Assembly: GCA_005765155.1 (NCBI GenBank)
Contig: VCCP01000008.1
Span: forward strand, 372,001 to 436,000
Direction: 5' to 3'
Source of the DNA: Zelopaecilomyces penicillatus
Taxonomy: Eukaryota; Ascomycota; Sordariomycetes; Hypocreales; Pseudodiploosporaceae
Length of the DNA: 64,000 nt
The first letter of the stretch is position 1; the number at the start of each line of letters is the position of its first letter. The notes under the pieces were generated by a model. The model saw only the letters and a program-made list of their open reading frames with translations, was not told the DNA's origin and made no database searches. The translations under genes were made by a program, and so were the position numbers. This document shows, in pieces, positions 13,301-26,200 of the stretch.

Positions 13301-14273
13301 TAAAGAAGTCTCACTCAGCTCTGATGATCCTGCTCCTGCAGCCCGCCCAACATGGAGATTCGGATCAACGGCCCGGATAAGAACATCCTGACCAATACCG
13401 GCCACAAACGTCGGGGGATTGATGTGACGATGTTTGATTTGGAATATCGGGTACGTGACCACCTCAATGCCGGGCGAGATGGCAAAAACCTCGGCATCAT
13501 ACCCACGAAAACACCCAAAGTCACCCAAATCGGAAGAAGATGTTGTGATCGATTCTTCTAGGCCGCCAGATGCATCCAGCTATCTGCAAGGCGAGAAGGT
13601 GGAGTGTAAAGGAAGAAAGGCCGTCGGACTCGGACAAATATAATCAACGGCTCGATCATCAACTATGGGTGCTGATCTTGAAAACTAATCGGCGATTCAA
13701 TCTATCTGAGAGTCAGACCTGAACATTCAATCTTGGTTCAACACCTTCCGGCTGCATCAAGTCAAAACCTTCTATGCATCTATTACGCACACGCTTGCAA
13801 CCCACTCTTATTTGTCTGCATTCGACAATGATCTACATGTTCAATGCATGTGATCTCCCTCAAGCGCCGCCGTAGGTTTGTCCCGCTTTAGCTCCCGCTA
13901 CATGAAACAGGCATCGTGTGTTTACTACACCTTGCAAGGATTACGAATGGTGTGCAGAATTAACTTGATTTTCTTCGGAGACGCCTTCAAACATGAGTAT
14001 CCTGCAGAGCCTTGTAACCCTTGCACATTGTACCGATCTGGGAAGTATTCATAATCCGAAGAAACACGGGCCATGGAATACGTTTCTAGAAATTATATGC
14101 GAGCCTGATGAATGTTTGGTCTTAGTAGTCCTTCCTACATTATCTCAATTCAGCCACAAGCAAAGTCTTGACGGTGAAAGATATTCTTGAATGCTTATTT
14201 CAAAGAATTCTTTGATAATTCCATCTGATATCAAAATCATTACTCAATTTATCAATCACAACGAACGAACAAA

Positions 14274-17200
14274 ATGACCTTCGGTTCTGTTTCATCAACC
14301 AACGATGCCCAAATCAAATATGACGACGATCCATCAGAGACCTTATGGGGTTTCAATGGAACACTACCTGCCAAAGACCACAATTGTATTTATCCCTTCA
14401 TCGCACATCAAGCCGACACCTACCCAGGGAGACTTGCAGTACATGCATGGGACGGAGATCTGACTTATTCGGAACTTGATAAGTTATCCACTGCATTGGC
14501 ATTCAGACTTCTCACTATTGGAGTACGGCCTGAGACTCCTATCCCATTATGCTTGGAGAAGTCGAAGTGGACTCCAGTAGCAATGCTTGGGGTGCTTAAG
14601 GCTGGAGGCGCCTTCACTTTACTGGATACTTCCCAATCCCAAGCCCGGCTCCAATCCATCATAAGTCAATGCAACGCCGGATTTGTCTGCGCCTCGCCTG
14701 GCATGCAGCAGCTATGCCTTGGGCTGGGAGCAGAGGTTGTACTTATTGGATCGGGTTTGCAAGATAAAGTACCGGTGAATGGATCGGCCATCCCCCCTGA
14801 ACCAAACCCAGACTGTCCAATGTATGTCTGCTTCCCACCAAGAAGCATAACACAGCCAAGAGGCGTCATTTTCCATCATGCTAGCTTCTGTACCTCCAGA
14901 AAGTATCAGATTGAGCTGTTTGGATTTCATGCAGGCTCTAGAACTTTTGATCTTGCATCTTATGGATCTGATGCAGCCATTCACTTCATCCTAAACACAC
15001 TGTCAGTTGGAGGTTGTGTATGTATCCCATCAGAATCACAAGCAATGGAGAAGCTGAATGAAACATTGAAAGCTGTGGGCGCAACAATAATTGCGCTAAC
15101 ACCACCATTCGCCCGGCTACTCGATCCAGATTTGGTTCCTGAGCTGCGGACTGTAGTTCTGGTTGGAGAACCTGCTAGCCCCCAGGACATACAGCATCTT
15201 CTAGGAAGACTCCACATATTCAATGCCTACGGTCAAGCAGAATGTACATCTTTCAGCGTCATCAATGGGGCAATGAGGACGCTTGATGAGGTTGCTAATA
15301 TCGGTCGGGGATTGGGCGTCGCAACTTGGATAGCCGATATAGATGATCACACACGGCTTGCTCCCGTTGGCTCAGTAGGAGAGCTCATACTCGAGGGCCC
15401 TACTCTATGTCAGGGATATCTGAATGATACAAGCCAAACAGACCAAGACTTCATTCATGATCCGTCATGGCTGCTCCAAGGCACCAAGTCCCAGGCAGGC
15501 AGGCACGGGCGTCTCTACAGAACAGGAGATCTTGTATACCAAAATCCAGATGGTAGTTTGACTTACGTCGGACCCAAAGACACACATGCAAAGATTGGAG
15601 GACAAATACTGAACCTCTCTAAAGTTGAACACCATGTACGAGAGTGCCTACCGTTTGTTAGTAGTAGTGTGGCAGCAGAGGTTTTTCAACTTGGTGGCCT
15701 TGCGGACAATCCAAGCTTGGCTGTGTTTGTTACACAAGAAAATATCGACGAGAAATCTCAAATTTCCCCCGGAGTGACACTATTGAGAGTAGATTCTGCT
15801 ATGGAAGGCTCTCTGTCAAGTCGATTACCGCCATATATGATACCATCATTCTACTTCGGAATCTCAGCGATGCCACTTAAAGCGTCAGGAGTGTTGGATC
15901 GAAGGCGGCTTCGTGAAATTGGTGAATCTCTATCAACAAAGCGTCTAAAAGACTGGAGCACAATAAAATCTGGGGAATGGCAACAACCAGAAACCGAGGC
16001 AGAAAAAGGACTACGACATCTTTGGGCACAAGTTTTGAACCTGACAGAAGCCAGCATAGGGGTCGATAACAGCTTCTTTAAAATTGGTGGAGATTCAATC
16101 AGTGCGATGAAACTTGTCGGACTGGCTCGAAAGACGGGAGTTACATTGGCGATATCTGACATATTTAAGCATCCAATTCTGGCCGCGCAGGCTTTGTGTC
16201 AGGTCCACGCTGTCGACAAGAAAACCCAAAGCTTGGCGCCATTTTCTTTTCTCAGCAACTATGGAACCCCTTCTTTTTTCCATGAGGAGCTTTCCCGTTT
16301 GTGTCACATAGATAAAGTACACATTAGAGATGCATACCCATGCACTCCACTGCAAGAAGGTCTCTTGTCACTTACTGAAAAGGGGGAAAGAGAATACATG
16401 ATGCAGGCGGTACTTGAATTGAAAGACCAAGTAGATCTTGCATCTTTTCAGGCGGCCTGGGATAGGGCAGCGCGAATGATACCCATACTCCGGACGAGAA
16501 TTGTTCAACATGGTCAGTTTGGTCTCATTCAAGTGGTTTGCAATGACTATCTAGAATGGAAAAGCTGCAATCAACTAGATCAATACCTTGACAAGGATAA
16601 AATAATACCAATGAACTTGGGGGACCGCTTGACTCGCTTTGCACTTGTTGGTGATGGCCAGAATACGCCGCGATTTTTCGTCTGGACTGTCCACCATGCA
16701 TTATATGATGGATGGTCGCTTCCCCTCATCCTTGATGTTGTGCAAGGCCTATATCATGATGTCAGAAAGAACAATAATCCGAACCTGGTAGTCATTGATG
16801 ATCGACCTAGCTTTGGCTCGTTTGTCAAGCATTCAATAGACAATATTGGGCCAACCAGTGAAGCATTCTGGAAAGCAACACTGGAACACGGGGAGTTTGC
16901 GTCATTTCCTGCCCTCCCAGCATCAGTTCCAGAGTCAGTCACAGACTTGACACTTGTGCAGGACGTTGTTCTCGGCGCTGAGATCGAGGTGACAACATCC
17001 ACATTGATCCGAGGCGCTTTGGGTCTTCTCATCAGTCGACATACAGGATGCTCAGATGTTCTCTTCGGAGCTATTGTTTCTGGTCGTAATGCAGCCTTGG
17101 CGGGAATAGAAGATGTTATTGGGCCCACGATTGCTGCAGTTCCAATGCGCATTCTGGTGAGGAAAGATCAAACTGTTTCGGAATATCTCAAGATGCTTCA

Positions 17201-20200
17201 ACAACAGGCAGTTGAAATGATACCACATGAGCAGGTGGGCTTGTCACGCATTGCGAAGATTAGTGAAGATTGCTCAAATGCATGTGGCTTCCAAACGCTT
17301 CTTGTAGTCCAACCACAAGATGACGGCATCGTTAATGGTAATGAGCTCGGGAAATGGCAACAGAAGTCATTGGAAGAGAATCACACAACATATGCAATGA
17401 CAATTGAATGCCAATTACGACCTGGAGCGGCACAACTCAAGGCGATTTTTAAACCGACCATTATCGACCAGTGGAAAATGGAAAAGATGTTGCAGCAGCT
17501 GGGGATGATAATGCAACAGTTTGTTAATGCTCCAATTGACCAGATGATTGGCAGTTTAGACAGTGTTACGGAACACGACAAGAGAGAACTATGGAAATGG
17601 AATGCGCCCATTATCAACAAAATTGAACAATGTGTTCACCATCTTATTGGTGTATATGCAAAGACACAGCCAATTGCACCGGCTATCTGTGCTTGGGATG
17701 GCGAGCTGCGACACGGCGAATTGGATGATTTGGCTTCAAGGTTGGCATCCCAGCTCATTGCATCTGGAGTCGGTCCAGAAGTGATCGTCCCATTGTGCTT
17801 TGAGAAGTCGATGTGGACGATTGTCGCGATGATAGGCGTCCTGAAAGCTGGCGGTGCCTTTGTTCTTCTAGATCCTGCCTTTCCCGAGGAACGATTAAGA
17901 AAGCTCTGTCTTCAAGTTAATGCTACCATAGCGGTAACGTCTGTTTTATGCCAGGAGAGGATGAGTGGATTTGTTCCGAGAACAGTCGTTTTGGATGAGC
18001 GGATAAGAACGACTCCTGTGTCCGATACACCGTTAAGCAATGTCAAGGTCACGCCAGCCAATGCTGCATACATCATTTTTACCTCTGGAAGCACTGGCGA
18101 GCCCAAGGGCTGCATTATAGAGCATCAGTCTTACTGCTCGGCAGCTTTGGGCCACGGTTCCGTGATGAATATGAACTCAAATATGCGAACTCTGCAATAC
18201 GGCTCCTACAACTTTGCTGGAGCCATTATGGAAATATTGATGACGCTTATATATGGAGGCTGCGTGTGTGTGCCATCGGAAGAAGAGCGCGGCGTGCTCC
18301 TTGGTCCAGCCATTTGCAGGTTACAAGCAAACTGGGCATACTTGACATCTACAACACTGACCTACCTGTCACCAGAGGAAGTACCATGTCTTCGAACGGT
18401 TTCCGTAGGCGGTGAGACAGTTAGAAGCTCACAAATCAAGCAGTGGGCATCAAAGGTGCAGTTTCGTCAAGCCTATGGAAGTGCGGAAACATCCGCGGTG
18501 GTTTCATCAGTCAGATTGGTAGGCTCCTCTGCCACATCCGAGGTTGGGCAGGCCACCACGGCGAGGTATTGGCTTGTTGACCCCCAGGACGTGAATCAAC
18601 TCGCATCTATTGGTGTGCCAGGCGAAATTATCATCGAGGGCTCCGTGCTAGGACGCGCCTATATTGGTGAGCCAGAAAAGACATCGGCGGTGTTCATTCA
18701 AGCCCCGACATGGAGAGTTCCCTTCGGCCACTGCGATGCATCATCGCGCTTCTATAAGACAGGTGACTTGGCTGCCTATCGAAGTGATGGATCCATCGAT
18801 TTCCTGGGGAGAAAGGATACACAAGTTAAACTCCGTGGCCAGCGAATTGAAGTTGGCGAGGTCGAATTCCAAGCCAGATCGGCCACTCCAGCAGTCAAAG
18901 ACGTTGCTGTAGACCTCATAACGACAGGCCTCACCCAGAGTGTCGAATTAGCAGCCTTTATGGTCATTGAGAGTACTAGCGACATGACCTGTGGTCAGTC
19001 AGTTGTAAATACGGAAACTCTCGATGAGGAAACATGCACTGCTCTGAGAGCAGTCCAACAACAGCTGGAGAACGTCTTGCCGCATTATATGGTTCCTTCT
19101 ATTTTGGTGCCAATCCAGAAACTTCCATTGACCGTGTCGGGCAAGACGGATCGAAGAAGATTGCGCCAGATGGGCTCTGCATTGTCAACACAGGAACTTG
19201 CAGCCTTGCGCACGGCGATACGCGGTCAAAGGAGTCAGCCCCGAACACATGCTGAGCGGGAATTGCAACTTTTGTGGGCTCAAGTTTTGCAAATAGATGC
19301 AAGTGAAATTGGAGTCGATGATGGGTTTTTCCGGCTCGGTGGCGACTCAATCGATGCCATGAAGCTTTCTGTGGCAGCTCGCAAAGCTGGCAAATCCCTG
19401 CCCGTCGCAGACATCTTCAGATATCCTACGCTCTCAGCTCTGGCTCAAGTTGGGTTTGACACAACAGTTGAGGAACAATTGACAGCACCATTTTCTCTTC
19501 TTCCCGGGGACGAGTTGGGTGTGAAGGTAGCCCAAGAACTCGCCTTCCTTTGCCATCTGGATGAATCGTTCGTCGAGGATGCCTATCCGTGCACACCGCT
19601 ACAAGAAGGCCTCCTATCTCTAACTGCGAAGCGAAACGGCGACTATGTCTTGCAGACCGTGCTCAAAGTTCACAATGATATTGAGCTCAGCAACTTGCAG
19701 TCAGCCTGGGAAAGTGTGGTTCAGTCTATAGCCGTTTTGCGAACTCGAGTTGTGCAGCATAGGCAACTGGGTCTTGTGCAAGTAGTGTGCAAGGAATCCA
19801 TTGAGTGGCAACAGTCTGAAGACCTCAGCGGCTATTTGGAGGTCGACAAAAAGGCAGCAATGGCATTGGGAAACCCTTTATCACGCTTTGCGCTGATTTG
19901 CACGGAGCCAAATGCGCCTCGCTACCTTGTGTGGACTGTACATCACGCGCTATATGATGGCTGGTCACTTCCCCTCGTTATAGATCGTGTCAACTCTGCC
20001 TATGATGAAGTTATCATGGGCCATATTGACTCGCCAATACAGGCGCAGCACAAGGAGGCTCCATTTACCAACTTTGTCAAATATCTTGTTGAGAATAAAG
20101 GGGCCGACTCAGAAGCATATTGGAAGTCGTACTTGTCCCGCATCGAGTTCGTCCAATTCCCTACGTTGCCCACGAGCCTACAAGAACCAGAAGCAGATGC

Positions 20201-23200
20201 CACCTTGGAGCTTTTCATCCCTCCAGTCGCTAGAAACGATATGACGGTTTCCACATTGATCCGTGGCGCTTTGGCTATTCTTATCAGTGACTCGACGGGT
20301 TCCACGGACGTTACTTTTGGAGCTGTTGTTTCTGGGCGGAATGCCCCTGTTGCTCGAATTGACGAAATCATTGGCCCAACTCTTGCGTCTGTACCGGTGC
20401 GTGTACAGGTGCCTAAGTCAGCTAGTGTTCGAAGCTATCTTGAACAGATCCAGAGTGAGGCGTCAGTAATGATTCCGCACGAGCAGACTGGTCTGCAGAT
20501 GATATCGAGGATCAGCGAGAGCTGCCGCCTTGCATGTGGATTCCAGACCTTACTTGTGGTGCAACCAGGCGATGAGCCTCGAGTTGAAGATGCAGTTGGA
20601 ATATGGGAGACATCGTTGGCGCAGGGAGGCTTCAGCACATACGCCATCACTCTTGAATGCTTTCTTGAAGCCAATAGCATCAAGCTTAGAGCAGGTTTTG
20701 ACACTGGTGTCATTGATGAATGGGACATGAGCAACATGTTGACGCAACTTGGCGTTCTTGTTGAACGGCTGGCAAATGCTGATCCAGAGCAAAAACTTGC
20801 GACTATCCATGCAATGACAGAGGAGGACGAAGATACAATTTGGGAGTTCAATCATTCAGTACCGTCAAGTATTGAGAGCACCCTACACGACATCATCAGC
20901 CAACAAGCCCGCAAACAACCATATGCTCCTGCTGTGTGTGCCTGGGATGGCGATTTGAGTTACGGAGAACTGGACGAATTGTCAGATCGACTGGCATACC
21001 ACCTAGCTAGGTTAGGTGTTGAGTCTGGGGTGGTCGTGCCCTTATGTTTCGAAAAGTCGATGTGGCCAGTTGTTGCGATGTTGGCTGTTCTCAAGGCTGG
21101 GGGAGCTTTCACGTTCCTTGATCCAGCTGCACCATCTGAACGTCGACGAGAAATTTTGGAACAAACACAGGCTCGATTGGTTCTGACGCACTCTGCTGAT
21201 GCTGTGTCGTTGCCGTCAGAGTATTCTCAAATAGTCATCAACCATGACTTCATAGCCAATCTGACCTTTCCCCAAGACTCCATGCCACATTCCAATGACC
21301 CATGTTCCGTCGCATATTTATTCTTTACATCAGGCTCGACGGGCCAACCAAAAGGGGTTATTCTCCAAAACTCGGCTGTGATGACAAGCTGTGTCAGTCA
21401 CGGCGCACGATATGGGATTGACGCAAAGTCTAGAGTATTGCAGTTCGCATCCTACACTTGGGATGCTTGTATCTTCGAGATAATTACTACACTCATCCAT
21501 GGAGCATGCATATGCGTGCCATCTGAACATGAACGACTGGGGAATTTAGTTGGGGCAATGAACAGAATGGAGATAAACACGGCTTTTCTAACTCCCACTG
21601 TTGCTCGCATGATAGGAAACGAGTTGAATGCTGGATCAAATGACGGTGTACCAACACTTGATACGCTCATTTTGGGCGGAGAAGCGGTCAAACAGAGCGA
21701 TTTCGTTCTTTGGCATAAAGTAACTCGTCTTTTCAATGGCTATGGACCAACCGAGGCAGCCATATTTTCTGTGGTTAGTTGTTATGACCAAGGAGAAACA
21801 ACCGAATCAATAACAAGAGGGGATATTGGCACTGCAGTTGGTTGCCTCTCCTGGGTCGTCGATCCAGTTGATCATAACAAACTGGTTCCATTTGGCTCCG
21901 TGGGAGAACTTGTGTTGGAAGGTCCCATTTTGGCACAAGGGTATCTGAATGACCCTGATAAATCGAGAACCGTCTTCATTGAGGATCCACCATGGCTACT
22001 TAAAGGCTCTCAATCCCGAACTGGTCGGAGTGGGCGTCTATATAAGACAGGAGATCTTGTCCGCTATGCTAAAAATGGAACCTTACGATTTGTAGGACGC
22101 AAGGACACTCAAGCCAAGATAAGAGGCCAGCGGCTAGAACTTTCTGAGGTTGAACACCATGTCCAGAAATGCATGCCACCTCAAAGCCAAGTGATTGCAG
22201 ATGTTCTCCAGTTAGGCAGACACAAGGGCAAAGAAGCACTGGCCGTCTTCATTAGTCCACAAGACGGCGCTGATGATTGCGACCCTAACTTATGGATTCC
22301 AGTGTTCCAAGTAGCACAAGGCGTCCAGCTGATGAAAGTTAACGCAGACATATCTACAGCTTTGTCGCAGCAACTGCCCTCATATATGATGCCATCAATT
22401 TACTTGATGATAACTGAGGTCCCTATGACCTCTTCTGGAAAAGTCGACAGAAAAAAGCTCCATGATATGGGACCGTTGATATCCGCGCAAAGGCTGCTCG
22501 AGTTGCAGACAGTTGCTACAAAAGACAAGCGACAGCCCCAGAACGAGATAGAAAATTGTCTGCGCAAAATCTGGGCCCAAGTACTAAACGTTGATAGTGA
22601 CAGCATTGGCATAGATGATGGATTCTTCCAGGTCGGTGGCGACTCAATCACGGCGATGCAAGTCTCTGCTGCCGCTCGAGCTACCATAGGTGATATCTCT
22701 GCTGCCGATATTCTTCGACTGAAGACAATTTCTCGGCTCGCCGCTATCATGAAGCCGAGTAAAGAGTCATCAAGTCTCAATATGTCACTTTTCGAAGAGC
22801 ATGACGACCAGCCATTCCCGTTGACACCAATGCAGCAGTTTTACACATGTTTTGAGCCAGATCCTACCCAATCCTTTGACCAATGTTTCCTTTTCAAACT
22901 ATCTGACAATTTTATGTTTACTGCTCTTCAAAGCGCGATGAATTCAATTGTTTCTCAACACCCCATGTTGCGGGCGCGCTTTGGTCGAACAGGCCCGGGC
23001 GGCTCTTGGGAACAACGGATTGTCAACGACATTGCAGGCTCTATCAATCTATCTGAGGTACAAGATGATGTGCCTGATGAATCCGAAATGGCGCTTACTA
23101 TTCGCCTCTGCCGCGAATCTATAAACATTGAGACTGGCCCACTTATTGCCGCCGTTATGTTCAATGGCAGTGATAATCAGAGTCTTTTCATTGCAATCCA

Positions 23201-26200
23201 TCATCTTGTTATTGATGCTGTTTCGTGGAGAATCATAATGCAAGAGTTGGAGGACTATCTCCGGTGCGGCAAGTCGATGCTACTACCGTCAGTCAGCTTT
23301 AGACAATGGAGTATTATGCAGTCGGACTATGCGGCCAGACATCTTTGCGGTGATGAGGCTGAAGCTCAACATCCGCCTGTTGAATCTTATTGGGCTGTGA
23401 GTAAGGAAGCAAATACTAGTGGTTCCACGTCGACAAGTCATTTTACTCTCGATGAGGCTACAAGTACAGGAATCCTAGGAAAATGCAATGAAGCATTTGG
23501 AACACAGCCTGTTGAGCTCTTGATTTCTGGTCTCATCCATTCCTTCATGACCGTGTTCTCTGATAGACCCGCTCCCAATATCTTCAGCGAAGGACATGGA
23601 CGGGAGTCTTGGGATGATAGACTCGACGTTTCTCGTACACTAGGCTGGTTCACTACCATTTGGCCAGTGAATGTTCACCCCAACCCCGACTCCTCGGATG
23701 CAGGATTGATGAATATCATACGCAAGATCAAAGACTTCAAGCGGAGCCTCTCCATGAATGGCTGTTCATACTTCACGTCCAACTTTGCAGACAAAAATAG
23801 CGCAGAGTCTGGTGCCCTACAGTTTCCAGTTGAAGTATTGTTTAATTTTATTGGCTCATTCCAGCAATTGGAGCGCGACAAATCACTTTTTGAGACGATT
23901 CCCTTGCCTCAAAGTTGTGATCCTTGCTCAGCTTCAAATTTAATACGGTTCTCTTTATTTGATGTGGTCGTTCAAGCAAATTCCAAATCTTTAACAGTTA
24001 CCATTATACATCCTAAACAATCTCTTCATCTGGATAGAATCGCGCATTGGATCAAGCAATACCAGACTTCATTGGAACAAATAGCATTAATACTGCGAGA
24101 TCGGCCATCAGAGTGGACGTTGTCTGACCTTCCTATGGCTTTGACTGCATACGATGACGTCTCAACGTTTCATGATTACATATTTACCGAGCTTGGGATT
24201 ACTGAGCGCAATCAAATCGAAGATGTGTACCCCTGTTCATCAGTACAGCAAGGAATTATAGTTGCGCAAAGCAAGAATACAAGAAACTACAGAACAGTGA
24301 TTGATTTCGACTTTATGGCCAACAAAGAAGCTCTTATTGATGTTGCCCGAGTCAAAAATGCTTGGAAAGCCGTGGTGCGGCGACATTCACTGCTCCGAGC
24401 TATTATAGCAGACAACGTGCCTGGCAACAACAGAGCATTGCTCATAGTCCTGAGAGACCCAGAGCCAACTATTTGCATTGAAGGAGAAGGTATTCCGGCT
24501 GTTCAACATGGTAATAAAGACGACTTAGAATATTCTAGATACCAGAGATCTGGTCTCCAACATCATTTGGCTATCCATCCAGTCAGTAACCAGCATGTCA
24601 TTCTCCGGCTGGATATCAATCATGCCATTTGCGATGGCTACTCGTGTAACATCATCATTCGCGACTTTTTACTTGCTTACAATGGTGGTCTCAACCAAAA
24701 TGGCCCATTATACGGTGATTTCATCAGATTTGTTGAAAGCAGCAATCAAGACATTGATCGTGCATTTTGGACTGGTTACCTAGATGAGGTAGAGCCATGT
24801 CTTCTTTCAGTAACGCAAAGCGAGGAAAATATTGAGAGCTTTCTAGAAGTCGACGTACCAGAGCTAGATGCGGGAAGTATTCATGCCTTCTGTGAAACAT
24901 GGGACGTCACTTCAGCAAGTGTGATACAGCTGGCTTGGGCTTTGGTGTTGCAGATGTATACGGGATCACAAATACCTTGCTTTGGTGTCCTCACCGCGGG
25001 AAGAAATGCTCCAATAGACGCCGTCAATGATATATTTGGGCCTCTTATCAATGTCATGCCTTTCCGATTACAATTTGACAGCGAAGCGTCTGTTATTCAC
25101 TTGCTCAAACAGGTTCATGAGGATTTCATCAGCAGTTTACCCCATCAAACGTGTTCTCTAATGGAAATTCAACGGGCGCTGCGTGTGGGTCAATCTGGAC
25201 TATTCAATAGCATTTTGTCTTTCCAAAGAGGAGAAGAAGGACTCATTCAGCAGCAAGATGACTACTCTATGCAATTGCGCGGAGGGCGGGATCAATCAGA
25301 GGTAAGTGGAATAAATCAGTGAAAGGCGTTGAACGTTAAGAGAAAATAAACTAATGAGATTGTTTGGCAGTATGATATCTCTATCCAGGCATCTGATAGC
25401 AACAAGACATTGGCTATTTCGTTGACGTTTAAACCCGCTTCTATTTCTGCTTCGCAAGCTGGGAGAATAGCCAGTACACTAGGCATTGCAATCCGCTCCA
25501 TTATTACCAATCCTCAATCGACCCCTGGACGACTGTCTCTTCTAGGAGAGGAAGATATGACACGGATTTGGTCGTGGAATAGTAAACTGCCTCTGAAATT
25601 TGACAGATGTCTGCATTCTCTGATCCAGGATCAGGCAGAGTTGAGGCCCAGTGCAACAGCGATCTGCGCATGGGACGGTACATTCACATATCAAGACCTC
25701 GACCTTGTTTCCTCAAGGCTGTCACAACATCTGATTTCCATGGGAGTTGGGCCAGATGTCATGGTTCCTCTCTGTTTTGGAAAGTCATCCTGGATGGTGA
25801 TTGCTATGATTGCCGTTCTTAAAGCTGGCGGGTGCTTCGTACCCATAGATCCAACTCAAGCAGCCGATAGAAGAGATCGTCTCATCAAAGAAACAAGAGC
25901 TTGCGTGATATTAGCATCTGATCTAGAAACAGCTACAGTAGCTGCACCGGGTCGCAGCATTATCTCAGTCGGACCCGAAACAATACAAATGCTTCCAACC
26001 CTTTTGACAAGCGAAGACACCCTCGAAGTCAACCCAGAGTCTAAAGCATATGTTATTTTCACATCTGGAAGTACAGGCCAACCTAAAGGAGTAGCTGTTC
26101 AACATTACTCAGCAAGCACATCCTGTTTCCATCATGGGCAAAAAATGGGATTCAATGAGCATACTAGGGCTCTTCAGTTCGCTGCTTACACATTCGATGC

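Larger units (their letters stand above)
12186..14273. promoter_or_regulatory. Divergent promoter region between aldo-keto reductase and NRPS
   Basis: About 2.1 kb separates two divergently transcribed cluster genes, so it should hold both promoters. I see no convincing coding exon: the open frames at 12941-13123, 13265-13528, 13352-13643 and 13993-14190 lack motifs. It contains a perfect 14-bp palindrome with a CGG-N6-CCG core and a run of three GCGTTC hexamers, both listed separately. The NRPS start is preceded by an A-rich leader ending in AACAAA. Confidence 0.6.

Noticed and set aside
14370..15900. A1 as an ordinary active loading domain
   Set aside because: Three separate catalytic motifs are lost while the other five A domains keep them, so sequencing error is an unlikely explanation.
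25302..25410. Splitting the NRPS into three or four separate genes at the stop codons
   Set aside because: Each break is inside a C domain and is removed by a GT-AG intron that keeps the frame and restores the conserved Glu-Tyr-Asp-Ile sequence.
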